Assembly: GCA_913046825.1 (NCBI GenBank)
Contig: CAJWTF010000003.1
Location: forward strand, 1-64,000
Source: an uncultured Rickettsiales bacterium
GTDB taxonomy: Bacteria; Pseudomonadota; Alphaproteobacteria; UBA8366
Direction of reading: 5' to 3'
Length of the DNA stretch: 64,000 nt
Numbering within the stretch: the first letter of the stretch is position 1; every line of letters starts with the position of its first letter. Shown one piece after another: positions 44,319 through 53,033 of this stretch. The position numbers were made by a program, and so were the translations under genes. The notes beneath the pieces were generated by a model. It had not been told where the DNA came from and did no database searches. It saw only the letters and a program-made list of their open reading frames with translations.

Positions 44319-45163
44319 TGGAAGCGGAGACAATCAAATTCGAGGCGTCGGGCGGCGTCACTTTGATCGCCGACGCTTGGGGCGATCCGGCGGCGGACCC
44401 AATCCTGTTTATGCATGGCGGTGGCCAAACCCGACATTCCTGGGGCGGTGCGGCCCGGCTTTTGGCGGAGAAAGGGTGGCGCACCCTCAGCATCGATTTG
44501 CGGGGGCACGGTGATAGCGGTTGGTCGGCGGCGGGCGATTACGAAGCGCACGACTTCGTCGCCGATATCAATGTCGTCTTGGCGAAGCTCGGACGTAAGG
44601 CCGTCCTCGTCGGCGCGTCGCTTGGCGGCCGAACTGCAACATTCGTCGTCGGCACCGGTGCGCCAGACCTCTGCCGTGGTTTGGTGTTGGTGGATATCAC
44701 GCCGAAGATCGAGACCAAGGGGGTCGAGCGGATCCTTGCATTCATGAACAGAAATCCGGACGGGTTCGAGACCGTGGAAGATGCCGCGGACGCGGTCGCT
44801 GAATATCGCGAGCATCGCTCCCGCCCGAAGGACGTCAGTGGACTGAAGAAGAACCTGCGGATCGGCGAGAACGGCCGTTGGTTTTGGCATTGGGACCCGA
44901 AATTCCTCGACCGCCGCCACCCGCATGACGAAGTAGCATCGAAGGAAATCAGTGAGGCTGCGTCCCGGATCAAGATTCCAACTCTATTGGTGCGTGGCGG
45001 GAGCAGCGATGTGGTAAGTCTGGAGAACGTTCAGGATTTCAAACGATTGGTCCCGCACGCCGAATTCGTCGACGTTGCCGAAGCCGGCCACATGGTTGCC
45101 GGAGACCGCAACGACGCGTTTACCGGCGGTGTGGTAGATTTCCTCGAGCGGAATTTCGGCTAG
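44318..45163 (+). CDS. Alpha/beta hydrolase, second of a tandem pair
   Basis: A 281-residue paralogue of the upstream gene, sharing FMHGGGQTRHSWGGA, RGHGDSGWS, GASLGGRTA, HRSRPKDVSGLKKNLR and AGHMVAGDRNDAF over its whole length. By eye more than half of the residues are identical. All catalytic residues (Ser, Asp, His) are kept, so both copies look active. Differences cluster in the lid region and N-terminus, suggesting different substrates or a heteromer. Start ATG 44318 overlaps the previous TGA; GTG 44315 is the alternative. Confidence 0.9.
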   Translation: MEAETIKFEASGGVTLIADAWGDPAADPILFMHGGGQTRHSWGGAARLLAEKGWRTLSIDLRGHGDSGWSAAGDYEAHDFVADINVVLAKLGRKAVLVGASLGGRTATFVVGTGAPDLCRGLVLVDITPKIETKGVERILAFMNRNPDGFETVEDAADAVAEYREHRSRPKDVSGLKKNLRIGENGRWFWHWDPKFLDRRHPHDEVASKEISEAASRIKIPTLLVRGGSSDVVSLENVQDFKRLVPHAEFVDVAEAGHMVAGDRNDAFTGGVVDFLERNFG

Positions 45164-45175
45164 GTTCGCTCGCTT

Positions 45176-45232
45176 TTCGACAAGCTCAGTATGAGGTCTT
45201 GCACGCAAACACCTCATACTGAGCCTATCGAA
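45176..45232. repeat. Intergenic palindrome of the REP type
   Basis: TTCGACAAGCTCAGTATGAGGT (45176) and ACCTCATACTGAGCCTATCGAA (ending 45232) are inverted complements with two mismatches and a 13-base loop. It follows the hydrolase pair directly and may end their transcript. Near-identical palindromes are scattered in many proteobacterial genomes. Confidence 0.75.
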
Positions 45233-45262
45233 GTATGACCCTCCGTTGCGTTATACCGCCGC

Positions 45263-45628
45263 ATGCTCAAAGACGCCGAAGACACGCTCATCGAAGACGA
45301 CGTCACTGACGAAGAGGCGAGCGAAATCTATTGCGCTGCCTGTGGGCACCTCGTCACTCGGACGGATTGACGCCTGACATTCGATGGCGCGCACGAACAC
45401 ACCCTCTTTAATCCGTCCAGAATTTTGTTCCGGGTTCTTTGCCTGAAGGAAGTGCCGGGGGCCGACACGCCGGGGGAGGCCACAACTGAATTCTCTTGGT
45501 TCAATGGCCATGCCTGGCGGATCGCGTTCTGTGGCGGGTGTGTCACGCATCTCGGTTGGCGCTTCGAGGGTACCGGTGTCTTCTTCGGTCTGGTGAAGCC
45601 GAAACTGACGATGAGAAAGCCTGGATAG
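45263..45628 (+). pseudogene. CULT-domain (cereblon-like) protein with one in-frame TGA
   Basis: The frame from ATG 45263 to TAG at 45626 encodes a 121-codon bacterial CULT protein like MsCI4 of Magnetospirillum. Zinc-knuckle Cys pairs are YCAAC and FCGGC. The aromatic cage motifs are EFSWF, HAWRIAFC and HLGW, giving all three Trp that bind glutarimide or uridine-like ligands. FNPSRILFRV and GVFFGLVKPKL also match. Codon 36 (45368-45370) is TGA where relatives have Trp after Arg-Asp. Everything else is intact, so this is a very young pseudogene, a readthrough gene or an error. The minus-strand reading opposite is a shadow. Confidence 0.82.
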
Positions 45629-45635
45629 AGCGGCG

Positions 45636-46295
45636 CTACTCTGCCGCGACACCGATGCCCACGGGGCACGTCACGCCGGTGCCGCCGAGGCCGCAATAGC
45701 CGGACGGGTTCTTCGCCAAATACTGCTGGTGATAATCTTCAGCGTAGTAGTACTCCGGCGCGTCGAGGATTTCCGTCGTGATATCCGGGTGCCCGGCCTT
45801 GGCGAGTTCCGCTTGATAGGCGGCGCGGGATGCTTCGGCAGCAGCTTTTTGCGCGTCTGAATAGATGTAAATGCCCGAGCGATACTGCGTACCGATATCG
45901 TTGCCTTGGCGCATCCCTTGGGTCGGATTGTGGCCTTCCCAGAATTTTCCGAGCAAAGTTTGAAACGACACTTTCATCGGGTGATAGACAACCAGAACGA
46001 CTTCGTTATGGCCGGTGCGGCCCGAACAGACTTCTTCGTAGGTCGGATTCGGCGTGATGCCGGCGGCGTAGCCGACCGATGTTGAGAAGACGCCTTCCGT
46101 TTGCCAGAAGATGCGTTCAGCGCCCCAGAAGCACCCGAGGCCGAAAATGACTTTCTCGGTGCCTTGCGGGAACGGGCCTTTCAGCGGGTTCCTGTTTAAG
46201 AAATGGCTCGCCGGCACCGGCATCTCGGCGCTACGTCCTGGCAGGGCCGTCTCGGTGGTTGGTAGTTCCAATTTTTTAGGCGATGTGAAAAACAT
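45636..46295 (-). CDS. msrA: Peptide-methionine (S)-S-oxide reductase
   Basis: Repairs oxidised methionine in proteins with thioredoxin as reductant. ATG 46295 is chosen; the longer frame to 46514 lies over the next gene's start. The 219-residue product has an N-terminal extension common in MsrA ([20 protein letters not shown]), the active site GLGCFWGAE with Cys55 (codon TGC, not Sec), [35 protein letters not shown] and a Cys-rich tail [14 protein letters not shown] holding the resolving Cys. Intact and full length. It converges on the CULT gene with 7 bases between. Confidence 0.95.
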   Translation of the reverse strand: MFFTSPKKLELPTTETALPGRSAEMPVPASHFLNRNPLKGPFPQGTEKVIFGLGCFWGAERIFWQTEGVFSTSVGYAAGITPNPTYEEVCSGRTGHNEVVLVVYHPMKVSFQTLLGKFWEGHNPTQGMRQGNDIGTQYRSGIYIYSDAQKAAAEASRAAYQAELAKAGHPDITTEILDAPEYYYAEDYHQQYLAKNPSGYCGLGGTGVTCPVGIGVAAE

Positions 46296-46408
46296 GATCG
46301 ATATTCCCGTGCCTGCGTTTGCTGTCTGGTTGTATATTGGGGATAGGTGAGCCCATCGGCAAGGTTTTGCCGCGTTTGGCCATGTCACATTTGCGGGAAG
46401 GAACGGAC

Positions 46409-47653
46409 GTGTCGGGGGAGCCGGATGTCGTGATTGTCGGCGCGGGGGCGGCGGGAATCTCCGCTGCGCGCACTCTGTGCGATGCCGGTCTCGTGGTGGT
46501 TGTGCTGGAAGCAAAGGACCGGATCGGTGGCCGCGCCTATACGGATGACGAGAGCGTCGGCATCGCGTGGGACCAAGGGGCGCATTGGTTGCACGATCAA
46601 GGGCGCAACTTTTTCGCGGAGTTTGCCACCGCCCAAGAAATTACGCTGGAGCCAGTTGCCGAAGGTAAGCGGATATGGACCGAGAAGGGATGGGCGGATA
46701 CGGGATACGTTCGCGATTACGAAGCCTATTGTGACCTCGTTTTCGACCGCATCCAAAGATTGGGCGTCGCCGCTGAAGATGTAGCGATCTCGGATGCGGT
46801 GCCCTATCACTTCCAATTTCGCCCAATGTTCGAGTCTTGGTATGCGGCACTCTCCGGCATGGAGCCGGAGCGTAGCTCCGCCTTCGACGATTATCGCTAT
46901 CTGGACGATACGGGAGATCGCCGAGTGCGTTGCGGTTACGGCGCTTTATTGGCGCAATACGGTGAAGGTATTCCTCTTTCTCTCTCGACCCCTGTGCGGG
47001 GGATCGATTGGTCGGGCACGGATGTGGTGGTTGAGACTTCGGGCGGCACGCTGCGCGCGAAAGCTGTCATTGTTACGGTCTCGAACAATGTCCTGGCGGC
47101 GGACGCGATACGGTTTGCGCCGCGCCTCCCCGGTCCGCTCGTCGAGGCCTTCACAAACATACCGCTCGGTGAGGCGGAGAAAGTCGCGATTGCATTCGAC
47201 CGTGATGTCTTCGGGTTGGACGATGCGCATGTTGCCTACGTTCACGCGACGAACGAGGCGGTACGGTTCCAGATACGCCCGTTCGATGAGAATATCGCCG
47301 TCGCCTATATGGCGGGCCAGTTTGCCAGATCGATCTCCAAGATCGGGGAAGATGAGATGACCGCGTTTGCGGTCGACCGCCTGGTCGATGCGTTCGGCAC
47401 CGATATCCGAAATGTAATCACCGCTACGAAAGCGACCGGATGGTGCGAAGACCCGCATATTCGCGGCGGTTACTCGACAGCGCGTTTGGGTTATGCGGAC
47501 GATCGCTTCACGCTGGCGGAGCCTGTTGGCGAGCGCCTCTATTTCGCGGGCGAAGCTCACGCGGTCAACGCTTATGGCACCGTGCATGGTGCCCACAACT
47601 CAGGTGTCGAGACCGCGGAGCGTGTCATCCGACAGCTTAACGGAGCGTCGTGA
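46409..47653 (+). CDS. FAD-dependent amine oxidase family protein
   Basis: A 414-residue flavin amine oxidase (monoamine oxidase/phytoene desaturase fold). GTG 46409 is preferred, with GGAAGGA 7 bases upstream, although the frame stays open to 46319. [18 protein letters not shown] is the dinucleotide motif, RIGGRAYTD the GGR signature, and [18 protein letters not shown] the C-terminal FAD motif. Soluble, with no signal peptide. It may oxidise an amine or polyamine. It is divergent from msrA and is followed by the PrpD gene 69 bases later. Confidence 0.87.
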   Translation: MSGEPDVVIVGAGAAGISAARTLCDAGLVVVVLEAKDRIGGRAYTDDESVGIAWDQGAHWLHDQGRNFFAEFATAQEITLEPVAEGKRIWTEKGWADTGYVRDYEAYCDLVFDRIQRLGVAAEDVAISDAVPYHFQFRPMFESWYAALSGMEPERSSAFDDYRYLDDTGDRRVRCGYGALLAQYGEGIPLSLSTPVRGIDWSGTDVVVETSGGTLRAKAVIVTVSNNVLAADAIRFAPRLPGPLVEAFTNIPLGEAEKVAIAFDRDVFGLDDAHVAYVHATNEAVRFQIRPFDENIAVAYMAGQFARSISKIGEDEMTAFAVDRLVDAFGTDIRNVITATKATGWCEDPHIRGGYSTARLGYADDRFTLAEPVGERLYFAGEAHAVNAYGTVHGAHNSGVETAERVIRQLNGAS

Positions 47654-47722
47654 TTGAGCATTGGGGTTCGATATGGCGGCTTTGCGCGCCATACTTATTG
47701 CTAAGAATTTTGGAGGATTATC

Positions 47723-49132
47723 ATGGCGCTCGATCAAGTGATGTCGGTTGGAAACGGCGCGACGGAACCTGTCCTGAAACAATTGGCCGATTGGGCCGGT
47801 GACGTCTCGCCGGATTGGCCGGAACTGGCGCTCGAACGGGCAGCACATGCCTTCGGAGATACGGTCGCTTGCATGATCGCGGGAGCGGATGACGCCAGTC
47901 CGGCGAATGTACGGCGCGGTGTGTCCGCTTGGGGCAGCGGTCCGTCCTCGGTCGCGGGGCAAACCGAGAAGTTGCCCGCACCCTGGGCTGCGATGGCGAA
48001 TGGTACGGCGGCCCATGCGCTGGATTATGACGACAACGTCCAAGTGGTGTTGGGGCATACCTCTGCAGTTCAGGTGCCGGCGCTTTTGGCGCTGGGCGAG
48101 GCGATCGGGGCGAGCGGTCAGCAATTGGTCGATGCCTATATCGTTGGGTTTGAAATCCAAATGGCCTTGGGGCGGGGTGTGAATTGGTCGCATTACAATA
48201 TCGGTTGGCATTCGACCTCGACCATTATCGGTATCGGAACGGCGGGGGCGTGCGCGCGGCTACTCGGCCTTGACCGCCTGGGTATGGCGCATGCGCTTAG
48301 CCTCGGCACGTCGATGGCATGCGGGCCGAAAGCGCAGTTCGGCTCGATGGCGAAATCCTTTCATGCAGGACTCTCCGCCCAGCATGCGTTGACCGCGGCG
48401 CAACTCGCGGCCGCGGGTCTAGAAGGTCGGATGGAAGTTTTGGAAGCACCGATGGGCTTTCTCGAGCTTTTCGGTGGCAATTTTCCACCCGGGTGGGAGA
48501 AGTCGCTCGAAAGATTCGGCGAGGAGTTGGCAATTCTGGAACATGGTATCGTCCCCAAGCGTCATCCTTGTTGTGCCTCGACCCATAAATGTCTCGACGC
48601 GGTGCTCGACCTGCGGCGCGAACACGGGTTCACGGCGGATGAAGTCGACAGCGTCCATACGGTCGTCGGCAGTTCCAACAAGCGGAACCTCTCCTACGAC
48701 GACCCGCAAACCGACCGTGAGGCGAAATTCTCGATGCAATATTGCGTGGCGCTTGGTCTGGTACAGGATCATCTACGCATCGCCGATTTTGCACCGGAAG
48801 CCGTCTTCCGCCCGGAACTGCGGGCGCTGATCCCCCGCATCACCATGGATGCGTTTCCGGTTGAGATGGAACACGCGGCGACGACCCCGCCGGATCATGA
48901 AGTGACCGTGCGTTTAAAGGACGGCCGTGTGCTGGAGACAACTCGAGCCCATCCTCGAGGCACAATCGACGATCCGTTCGACGAGGCCGATCGTATCGCG
49001 AAATTCGCCGACTGTGTGGCTGGAAGATTGAATGAGGCGGAGAGCACGGAGCTGAGCACGCTTCTATCGACTTTCCGCGAATTGGAAGAGCTGGAGCCTG
49101 TCACCCGGTTCTTGCGCTTCGACGCAGGGTAG
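47723..49132 (+). CDS. MmgE/PrpD family protein
   Basis: A 469-residue member of the 2-methylcitrate dehydratase fold family. MANGTAAHALDYDDN carries the DYDD motif near the active site, GRGVNWSHYNIGWHSTSTIIG the histidine-rich loop, and KRHPCCASTHKCLDAV the Cys-rich segment. SD GGAGG precedes ATG by about 6 bases. True PrpD acts on 2-methylcitrate; many paralogues work on other branched tricarboxylates or are iminodisuccinate-type eliminases. LeuC-like and LeuD-like genes follow within 6 and 3 bases, so a dehydration/hydration pathway for a branched acid is likely. Confidence 0.9.
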   Translation: MALDQVMSVGNGATEPVLKQLADWAGDVSPDWPELALERAAHAFGDTVACMIAGADDASPANVRRGVSAWGSGPSSVAGQTEKLPAPWAAMANGTAAHALDYDDNVQVVLGHTSAVQVPALLALGEAIGASGQQLVDAYIVGFEIQMALGRGVNWSHYNIGWHSTSTIIGIGTAGACARLLGLDRLGMAHALSLGTSMACGPKAQFGSMAKSFHAGLSAQHALTAAQLAAAGLEGRMEVLEAPMGFLELFGGNFPPGWEKSLERFGEELAILEHGIVPKRHPCCASTHKCLDAVLDLRREHGFTADEVDSVHTVVGSSNKRNLSYDDPQTDREAKFSMQYCVALGLVQDHLRIADFAPEAVFRPELRALIPRITMDAFPVEMEHAATTPPDHEVTVRLKDGRVLETTRAHPRGTIDDPFDEADRIAKFADCVAGRLNEAESTELSTLLSTFRELEELEPVTRFLRFDAG

Positions 49133-49137
49133 CTTTC

Positions 49138-50385
49138 ATGGGACACACAATTACTGAGAAAATTCTCGCCGTGCATTCGGGACAAAGTTCCGTCGTGCCG
49201 GGCGATATCGTCATGGCCGATCTGGACCTTGTCGTCGATCTGGACATTGTCTTCGGCATCACTGGCGGACATCAGACGCCGACCCGAGTATTCGATCCGG
49301 ACAAGATTGTCGTTGTCGCAGACCACACCGTCCCGGCACCGAGCATCGCCGCCGCCAACGCGATGAAACGGATGCGTCAATTCGTTGACAAGTTCGGTAT
49401 CGAAAAATTCTATGACGAAGGGCGGCATGGCATCGCCCATGTGGTCTTGGGCGAAGATGGATTGGCGCTCCCCGGAATGACGCTCGCCTGTGACGATTCG
49501 CATTCCTGCTCCTCAGGTGCCCTCAACTGCCTTGCGCGCGGCTTAGGCTTGGCGGATATGATGTATGCGCTCTGCAAGGGGCAGGCGTGGTACATGGTCG
49601 GGCCGACCGTGAAGCTGATCCTCGACGGCGATCTTGGCGAGCGTGTCTATGCCCGCGATATCCTGCATCACATCGCCCATATTCACGGAGCCTTTCCAGG
49701 CCGCAATCTGGAATGGGACGGCGACACCATTTCCGCCATGCCGATGCAGGGGAGATTTACCCTGGCGACGCTATCGGCGGAGCTCTCGGCGGAATTTTCA
49801 CTATTCCGCCACGATGACGTTCTTGCCTCGTATCTCGATGGCCGGGCGTCGAAACCGTATGAGCCGGTCGACCCTGATCCCAATGCAACGTATGAACAGA
49901 CAATCCGGATCGATGTGTCAGATCTGGAGCCGTTAGTGGTCTTACCACACAAGGTCGCGCATAACGCTTGCCCGGCGACTGAGCTATCTGAGACAAAAAT
50001 CGACCAAGCCTTTATCGGGTCTTGCGCCAATGGCCGGATCGAGGATTTTGCCATCGCAGCCGAGATAATGGCCGGCCGCCAAGTTGCCCCCGGCGTGCGC
50101 ATGATCGTAACGCCGGGAAGCCAAAGTGTTTTTATGGAAGCCATGGCGAAAGGCTATGTAGCGACCTTGATGGACGCCGGTGCGGTGGTCACCAATTCCA
50201 CCTGCGGAGCTTGCTACGGCGGCCATATGGGAGTGCTCGGCGATGGCGAGGTGTGCATCACCGCCAGCACGCGAAATTTCCAGGGCCGCATGGGCAGCGC
50301 CGAGGCGGATATTTATCTGGGATCACCGGCAACGGTCGCGGCTTCCGCCGTACGGGGTGTCATAACCGATCCACGGGAGATTTGA
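49138..50385 (+). CDS. LeuC-like aconitase-family large subunit
   Basis: A 415-residue hydro-lyase large subunit of the isopropylmalate/homoaconitate isomerase group. It starts with TITEKILAVHSG; DHTVPAPSI, GEDGLALPGM and CDDSHSCSSGALNCLARGLG are diverged forms of the LeuC DHxxPT, GQxxPG and GDSHTxTHGA motifs. The 4Fe-4S cysteines are in FIGSCANGRIEDF and STCGACYGGHMG. The Ser/Thr and His changes in the DSHT motif suggest a substrate other than 3-isopropylmalate. It lies 5 bases after PrpD and 3 bases before the small subunit, in one operon. Confidence 0.88.
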   Translation: MGHTITEKILAVHSGQSSVVPGDIVMADLDLVVDLDIVFGITGGHQTPTRVFDPDKIVVVADHTVPAPSIAAANAMKRMRQFVDKFGIEKFYDEGRHGIAHVVLGEDGLALPGMTLACDDSHSCSSGALNCLARGLGLADMMYALCKGQAWYMVGPTVKLILDGDLGERVYARDILHHIAHIHGAFPGRNLEWDGDTISAMPMQGRFTLATLSAELSAEFSLFRHDDVLASYLDGRASKPYEPVDPDPNATYEQTIRIDVSDLEPLVVLPHKVAHNACPATELSETKIDQAFIGSCANGRIEDFAIAAEIMAGRQVAPGVRMIVTPGSQSVFMEAMAKGYVATLMDAGAVVTNSTCGACYGGHMGVLGDGEVCITASTRNFQGRMGSAEADIYLGSPATVAASAVRGVITDPREI

Positions 50386-50388
50386 GTC

Positions 50389-50895
50389 ATGGCTTTGCAA
50401 ATCGAAGGGACCGCTTGGGTTTTCGGCGACGATATCAACACGGATTTGATATTACCGGGGGCCGCATTTTTGCTGCCGGTAGAGGAGCAGATCAAATATT
50501 GCTTTTCCGCCAATAGGCCCGGCTGGTGCGACGAAGTGCAGCCCGGTGACGTGATCATTGCGGGCACGAATTTTGGCCTCGGATCGGCGCGGCCGATCGG
50601 CAACGTCTTCGCGCGGCTCGGGGTCGCCGGAATCGTCGCTGCTTCCTTCAATGGGTTGGGTCTGCGGAACTGTGTAAATTATGGCGTTCATGTCCTTCCT
50701 TCCCCGGATGCAGTCGGTGCGATTGCCGATGGCGACCGGGTCGCGATCGATTGGGAAGCGGGGACCATCCGAAATTTCACGCAGGGCAACGACGTCTCGG
50801 GTAACCCGGTTCCGAGGGCGCTTCTGGATATCGCGGAGGCGGGCGGTGTCGTGCCGGTCTTGCGGGCGGAAGGCCTGCTGGAAGACGCAGAATAA
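50389..50895 (+). CDS. LeuD-like aconitase-family small subunit
   Basis: A 168-residue swivelling-domain partner of the gene upstream. FGDDINTDLILPG is the NTDxIIP motif, and GTNFGLGSARPIGN replaces the usual GxNFGCGSSREHA. The change from SSRE to SARP removes a substrate-contacting Arg-Glu context typical of LeuD, so the hydrated acid probably differs from isopropylmalate. Length is normal for the short archaeal/bacterial type. It is co-transcribed with prpD and leuC homologues. Confidence 0.88.
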   Translation: MALQIEGTAWVFGDDINTDLILPGAAFLLPVEEQIKYCFSANRPGWCDEVQPGDVIIAGTNFGLGSARPIGNVFARLGVAGIVAASFNGLGLRNCVNYGVHVLPSPDAVGAIADGDRVAIDWEAGTIRNFTQGNDVSGNPVPRALLDIAEAGGVVPVLRAEGLLEDAE

Positions 50896-50955
50896 ATCTT
50901 AATTGACCGGAGGCTCTTTTCTCATCCGCCTTCGCACCTTAAATAGACCTCCGTA

Positions 50956-51180
50956 ATGGATGAATTTCTCGATACCAAAGGTTTGGCCTGCCCGCTGCCG
51001 GTACTGAAGACGCGCCGCCTGATGAAGAAAATGGAGCCGGGCAAGGTGCTTACCGTGGAGGCAACGGACCCGGCATCCGTGATAGATTTCAATCATTTCT
51101 GCAATACGACCGGAAATGAAATGGTCGAGCATACAGAGACTGATGGTGTGTTTACCTATGTGATCCGTTGTAGCGCGTGA
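50956..51180 (+). CDS. TusA-family sulfur carrier
   Basis: A 74-residue protein with the TusA/SirA signature TKGLACPLPVLKTRR; Cys12 in CPxP carries persulfide sulfur. The remaining beta-alpha fold, MKKMEPGKVLTVEATDPAS and VIDFNHFC, fits the family, with an extra Cys. TusA-like proteins pass sulfur to tRNA thiolation, molybdenum or oxidation pathways. It lies 60 bases after the LeuD-like gene and 10 bases before a dehydratase gene, an unusual context. Whether it is TusA proper is not shown. Confidence 0.9.
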   Translation: MDEFLDTKGLACPLPVLKTRRLMKKMEPGKVLTVEATDPASVIDFNHFCNTTGNEMVEHTETDGVFTYVIRCSA

Positions 51181-51190
51181 TCGGCATACC

Positions 51191-52129
51191 GTGAAACCAA
51201 AACAATTCCGCGCTGCCATTGAAGAGAGCGCGGGCCGCATCGCGCCTTATATCCGCCGCACGCCGACAGTGAGTTTGGCGGCGGGAGAAATGGGTTTGGC
51301 GTTTCCCGTCACGCTAAAACTCGAGTGTTTGCAACATACTGGATCGTTCAAGGCACGGGGTGCTTTCAATAAATTACTGAGCAACGAAGTGCCGGCCTCC
51401 GGGGTCAATGCGGCGTCGGGTGGAAATCACGGCGTTGCGGTGGCTTATGCGGCGCGGGTTTTGGGCCATAAGGCTGATATTTTCGTGCCGGAGATTTCAG
51501 CGGCCGTGAAAATCCAGCGGCTTCGCGAATACGGTGCTCAGGTGAATATCATCGGTGAGAATTATGCCGAGGCGTTAGCGGCGAGCGAAGCGCGCGTTGC
51601 GGCGACCGGCGCCCTGGTCGTGCATGCCTACGATCAACCGGAAGCCGTGGCGGGGCAGGGCACTACGGCGCGTGAACTGGAGGAGCAAGAAGGCGAATTC
51701 GATACGATCCTTGTAGCCGTCGGTGGCGGTGGATTTATAGGCGGTATCGCGGCCTGGCATCAGGGGAAGACCCGCGTCGTTGGGGTAGAGCCCAAACTTG
51801 CACCGACGCTGCACGCAGCCCGGGAAGCCGGAGTGCCCGTCGATGTCGCGGTTGGCGGGATTGCTGCCGATGCATTAGGAGCCAGACGTATAGGCAACTA
51901 CGGATTCGAAATCGCGGATGCCTATATCGACCAGTTGGCCATGGTCGAAGATACGTCCATTCGCGCCGCTCAATTGCGGCTCTGGAATGAGTTGCGGATC
52001 ATCGCGGAGCCCGCGGGAGCGGCGGCGCTCGCGGCACTGACGTCGGAGGTCTACCGGCCCGAGAAAGACGAACGGGTCGCGGTCATGATCTGTGGCAGCA
52101 ATACCGACCCGTCGATGCTGGCAGCCTGA
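51191..52129 (+). CDS. Serine/threonine dehydratase-like PLP enzyme
   Basis: A 312-residue fold-type II PLP enzyme starting with GTG 51191. Lys54 in TGSFKARGAFNKL binds PLP, AASGGNHGVAVAYAA and VAVGGGGFIGGIAAW hold the cofactor phosphate and ring, and MICGSNTDPS is the C-terminal ring contact. There is no ACT regulatory domain, so it is of the catabolic type. It may deaminate Ser, Thr, 3-hydroxyaspartate or a related amino acid. Last gene of the plus-strand PrpD-LeuCD-TusA run. Confidence 0.9.
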   Translation: MKPKQFRAAIEESAGRIAPYIRRTPTVSLAAGEMGLAFPVTLKLECLQHTGSFKARGAFNKLLSNEVPASGVNAASGGNHGVAVAYAARVLGHKADIFVPEISAAVKIQRLREYGAQVNIIGENYAEALAASEARVAATGALVVHAYDQPEAVAGQGTTARELEEQEGEFDTILVAVGGGGFIGGIAAWHQGKTRVVGVEPKLAPTLHAAREAGVPVDVAVGGIAADALGARRIGNYGFEIADAYIDQLAMVEDTSIRAAQLRLWNELRIIAEPAGAAALAALTSEVYRPEKDERVAVMICGSNTDPSMLAA

Positions 52130-52196
52130 CCCTTTGCCGATTGGCAATTTCCGACAATCTTAATATCTAGGATATTCCGCGATTTAGGGAAATGTT

Positions 52197-53027
52197 ATGG
52201 CGCTCACTATTACACCGTTATCCGATACCATTGGGGCCGAGGTTGCCGGAGCCGTCCTGTCGCATTCCGCCCCGGCGGGTGATGTAGCTGCGATCCGGCA
52301 GGCGCTGATCGATCATCTGGTCATTGTCATCCGGGATCAATCTCTCGATCCGGAACAACTACTCGCGGCGCTGCGCTTGTTTGGCGATACGATGGAGCAG
52401 CATCTGACCGACACGCTGATGGAAGCACATCCGGAGATCGCGGTGCTGGACAGTCGCGCCATGCCACCAGACAAACAGGGCCGCGTTATTCCTTTCGGCG
52501 GGCGGGATTGGCACACTGACCACACCAATCACGCGCGACCGCCAAAATACACTGCGCTTTATGCACTGAAATTGCCGCCCGCCGGTGGCGATACAAGCTT
52601 CGCGAACATGCATGTCGCTTATGCGTCCTTGCCGGAAGATGAGCGCGCCGAATTGTCGGGGCTGCAGACGGTCAACAAGATCGAAGATTTCGGCTATATC
52701 AATGAAGAAGCGCAGGAAAAATTCGGAACACTGCCGATCCATCCGCTGATTCGCACCCATCCGGACACGGGAAAGAAAGCACTCTATGTGCATCCTGGCA
52801 AGCTCGAGCGGATCGTCGGGCGCGAACCCGACGAAAGCCAAAAATTCATCAACGGATTGCTGGACCGTGTCATTACGCCCGTGAATACCTATCGCCATCA
52901 ATGGCGGCAAGGCGATCTTCTGCTGACGGATAACCGCGCGGTGCTGCATCTGGCGCACCGGGATTACGATATGGCCGAAGGCCGGGTGATGCACCGGGTG
53001 ATCCTGCAGGGCGAGGTGCCGGTTTAA
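52197..53027 (+). CDS. TauD/TfdA family 2-oxoglutarate dioxygenase (copy 1)
   Basis: A 276-residue Fe(II)/2-oxoglutarate dioxygenase. Iron ligands are His106 and Asp108 in DWHTDHTN, plus the distal His in NRAVLHLAHRDY; the 2-oxoglutarate Arg is in GRVMHRVIL. ALKLPPAGGDTSFANMHVAY is the conserved family strand. Relatives hydroxylate taurine, 2,4-D, alkyl sulfates or other small acids. It stands alone and converges on an aldolase gene across a 34-bp palindrome. One of four members within 5.6 kb. Confidence 0.9.
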   Translation: MALTITPLSDTIGAEVAGAVLSHSAPAGDVAAIRQALIDHLVIVIRDQSLDPEQLLAALRLFGDTMEQHLTDTLMEAHPEIAVLDSRAMPPDKQGRVIPFGGRDWHTDHTNHARPPKYTALYALKLPPAGGDTSFANMHVAYASLPEDERAELSGLQTVNKIEDFGYINEEAQEKFGTLPIHPLIRTHPDTGKKALYVHPGKLERIVGREPDESQKFINGLLDRVITPVNTYRHQWRQGDLLLTDNRAVLHLAHRDYDMAEGRVMHRVILQGEVPV

Positions 53028-53033
53028 GCAAAG

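Noticed and set aside
43275..44926. Two long minus-strand frames opposite the hydrolase pair
   Set aside because: Both are antisense to paralogues with complete catalytic triads; their mutual similarity only mirrors the tandem duplication.
45368..45370. TGA in the CULT gene read as selenocysteine
   Set aside because: Homologues have Trp, not Cys, at this site, and the only stem nearby starts directly after the codon, too close for a bacterial SECIS.
9366..45370. UGA reassigned to tryptophan throughout the genome
   Set aside because: TGA ends many intact genes here, often inside ATGA overlaps, and TGG is the ordinary Trp codon in all intact proteins.
45251..45652. 133-codon minus-strand frame
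   Set aside because: The plus strand carries a CULT domain with all zinc and Trp-cage residues; the minus reading has no recognisable motif.
49138..50895. Plain leucine-pathway leuCD
   Set aside because: Substrate-site motifs differ from isopropylmalate isomerase and no leuA or leuB is nearby, so I kept only the family name.
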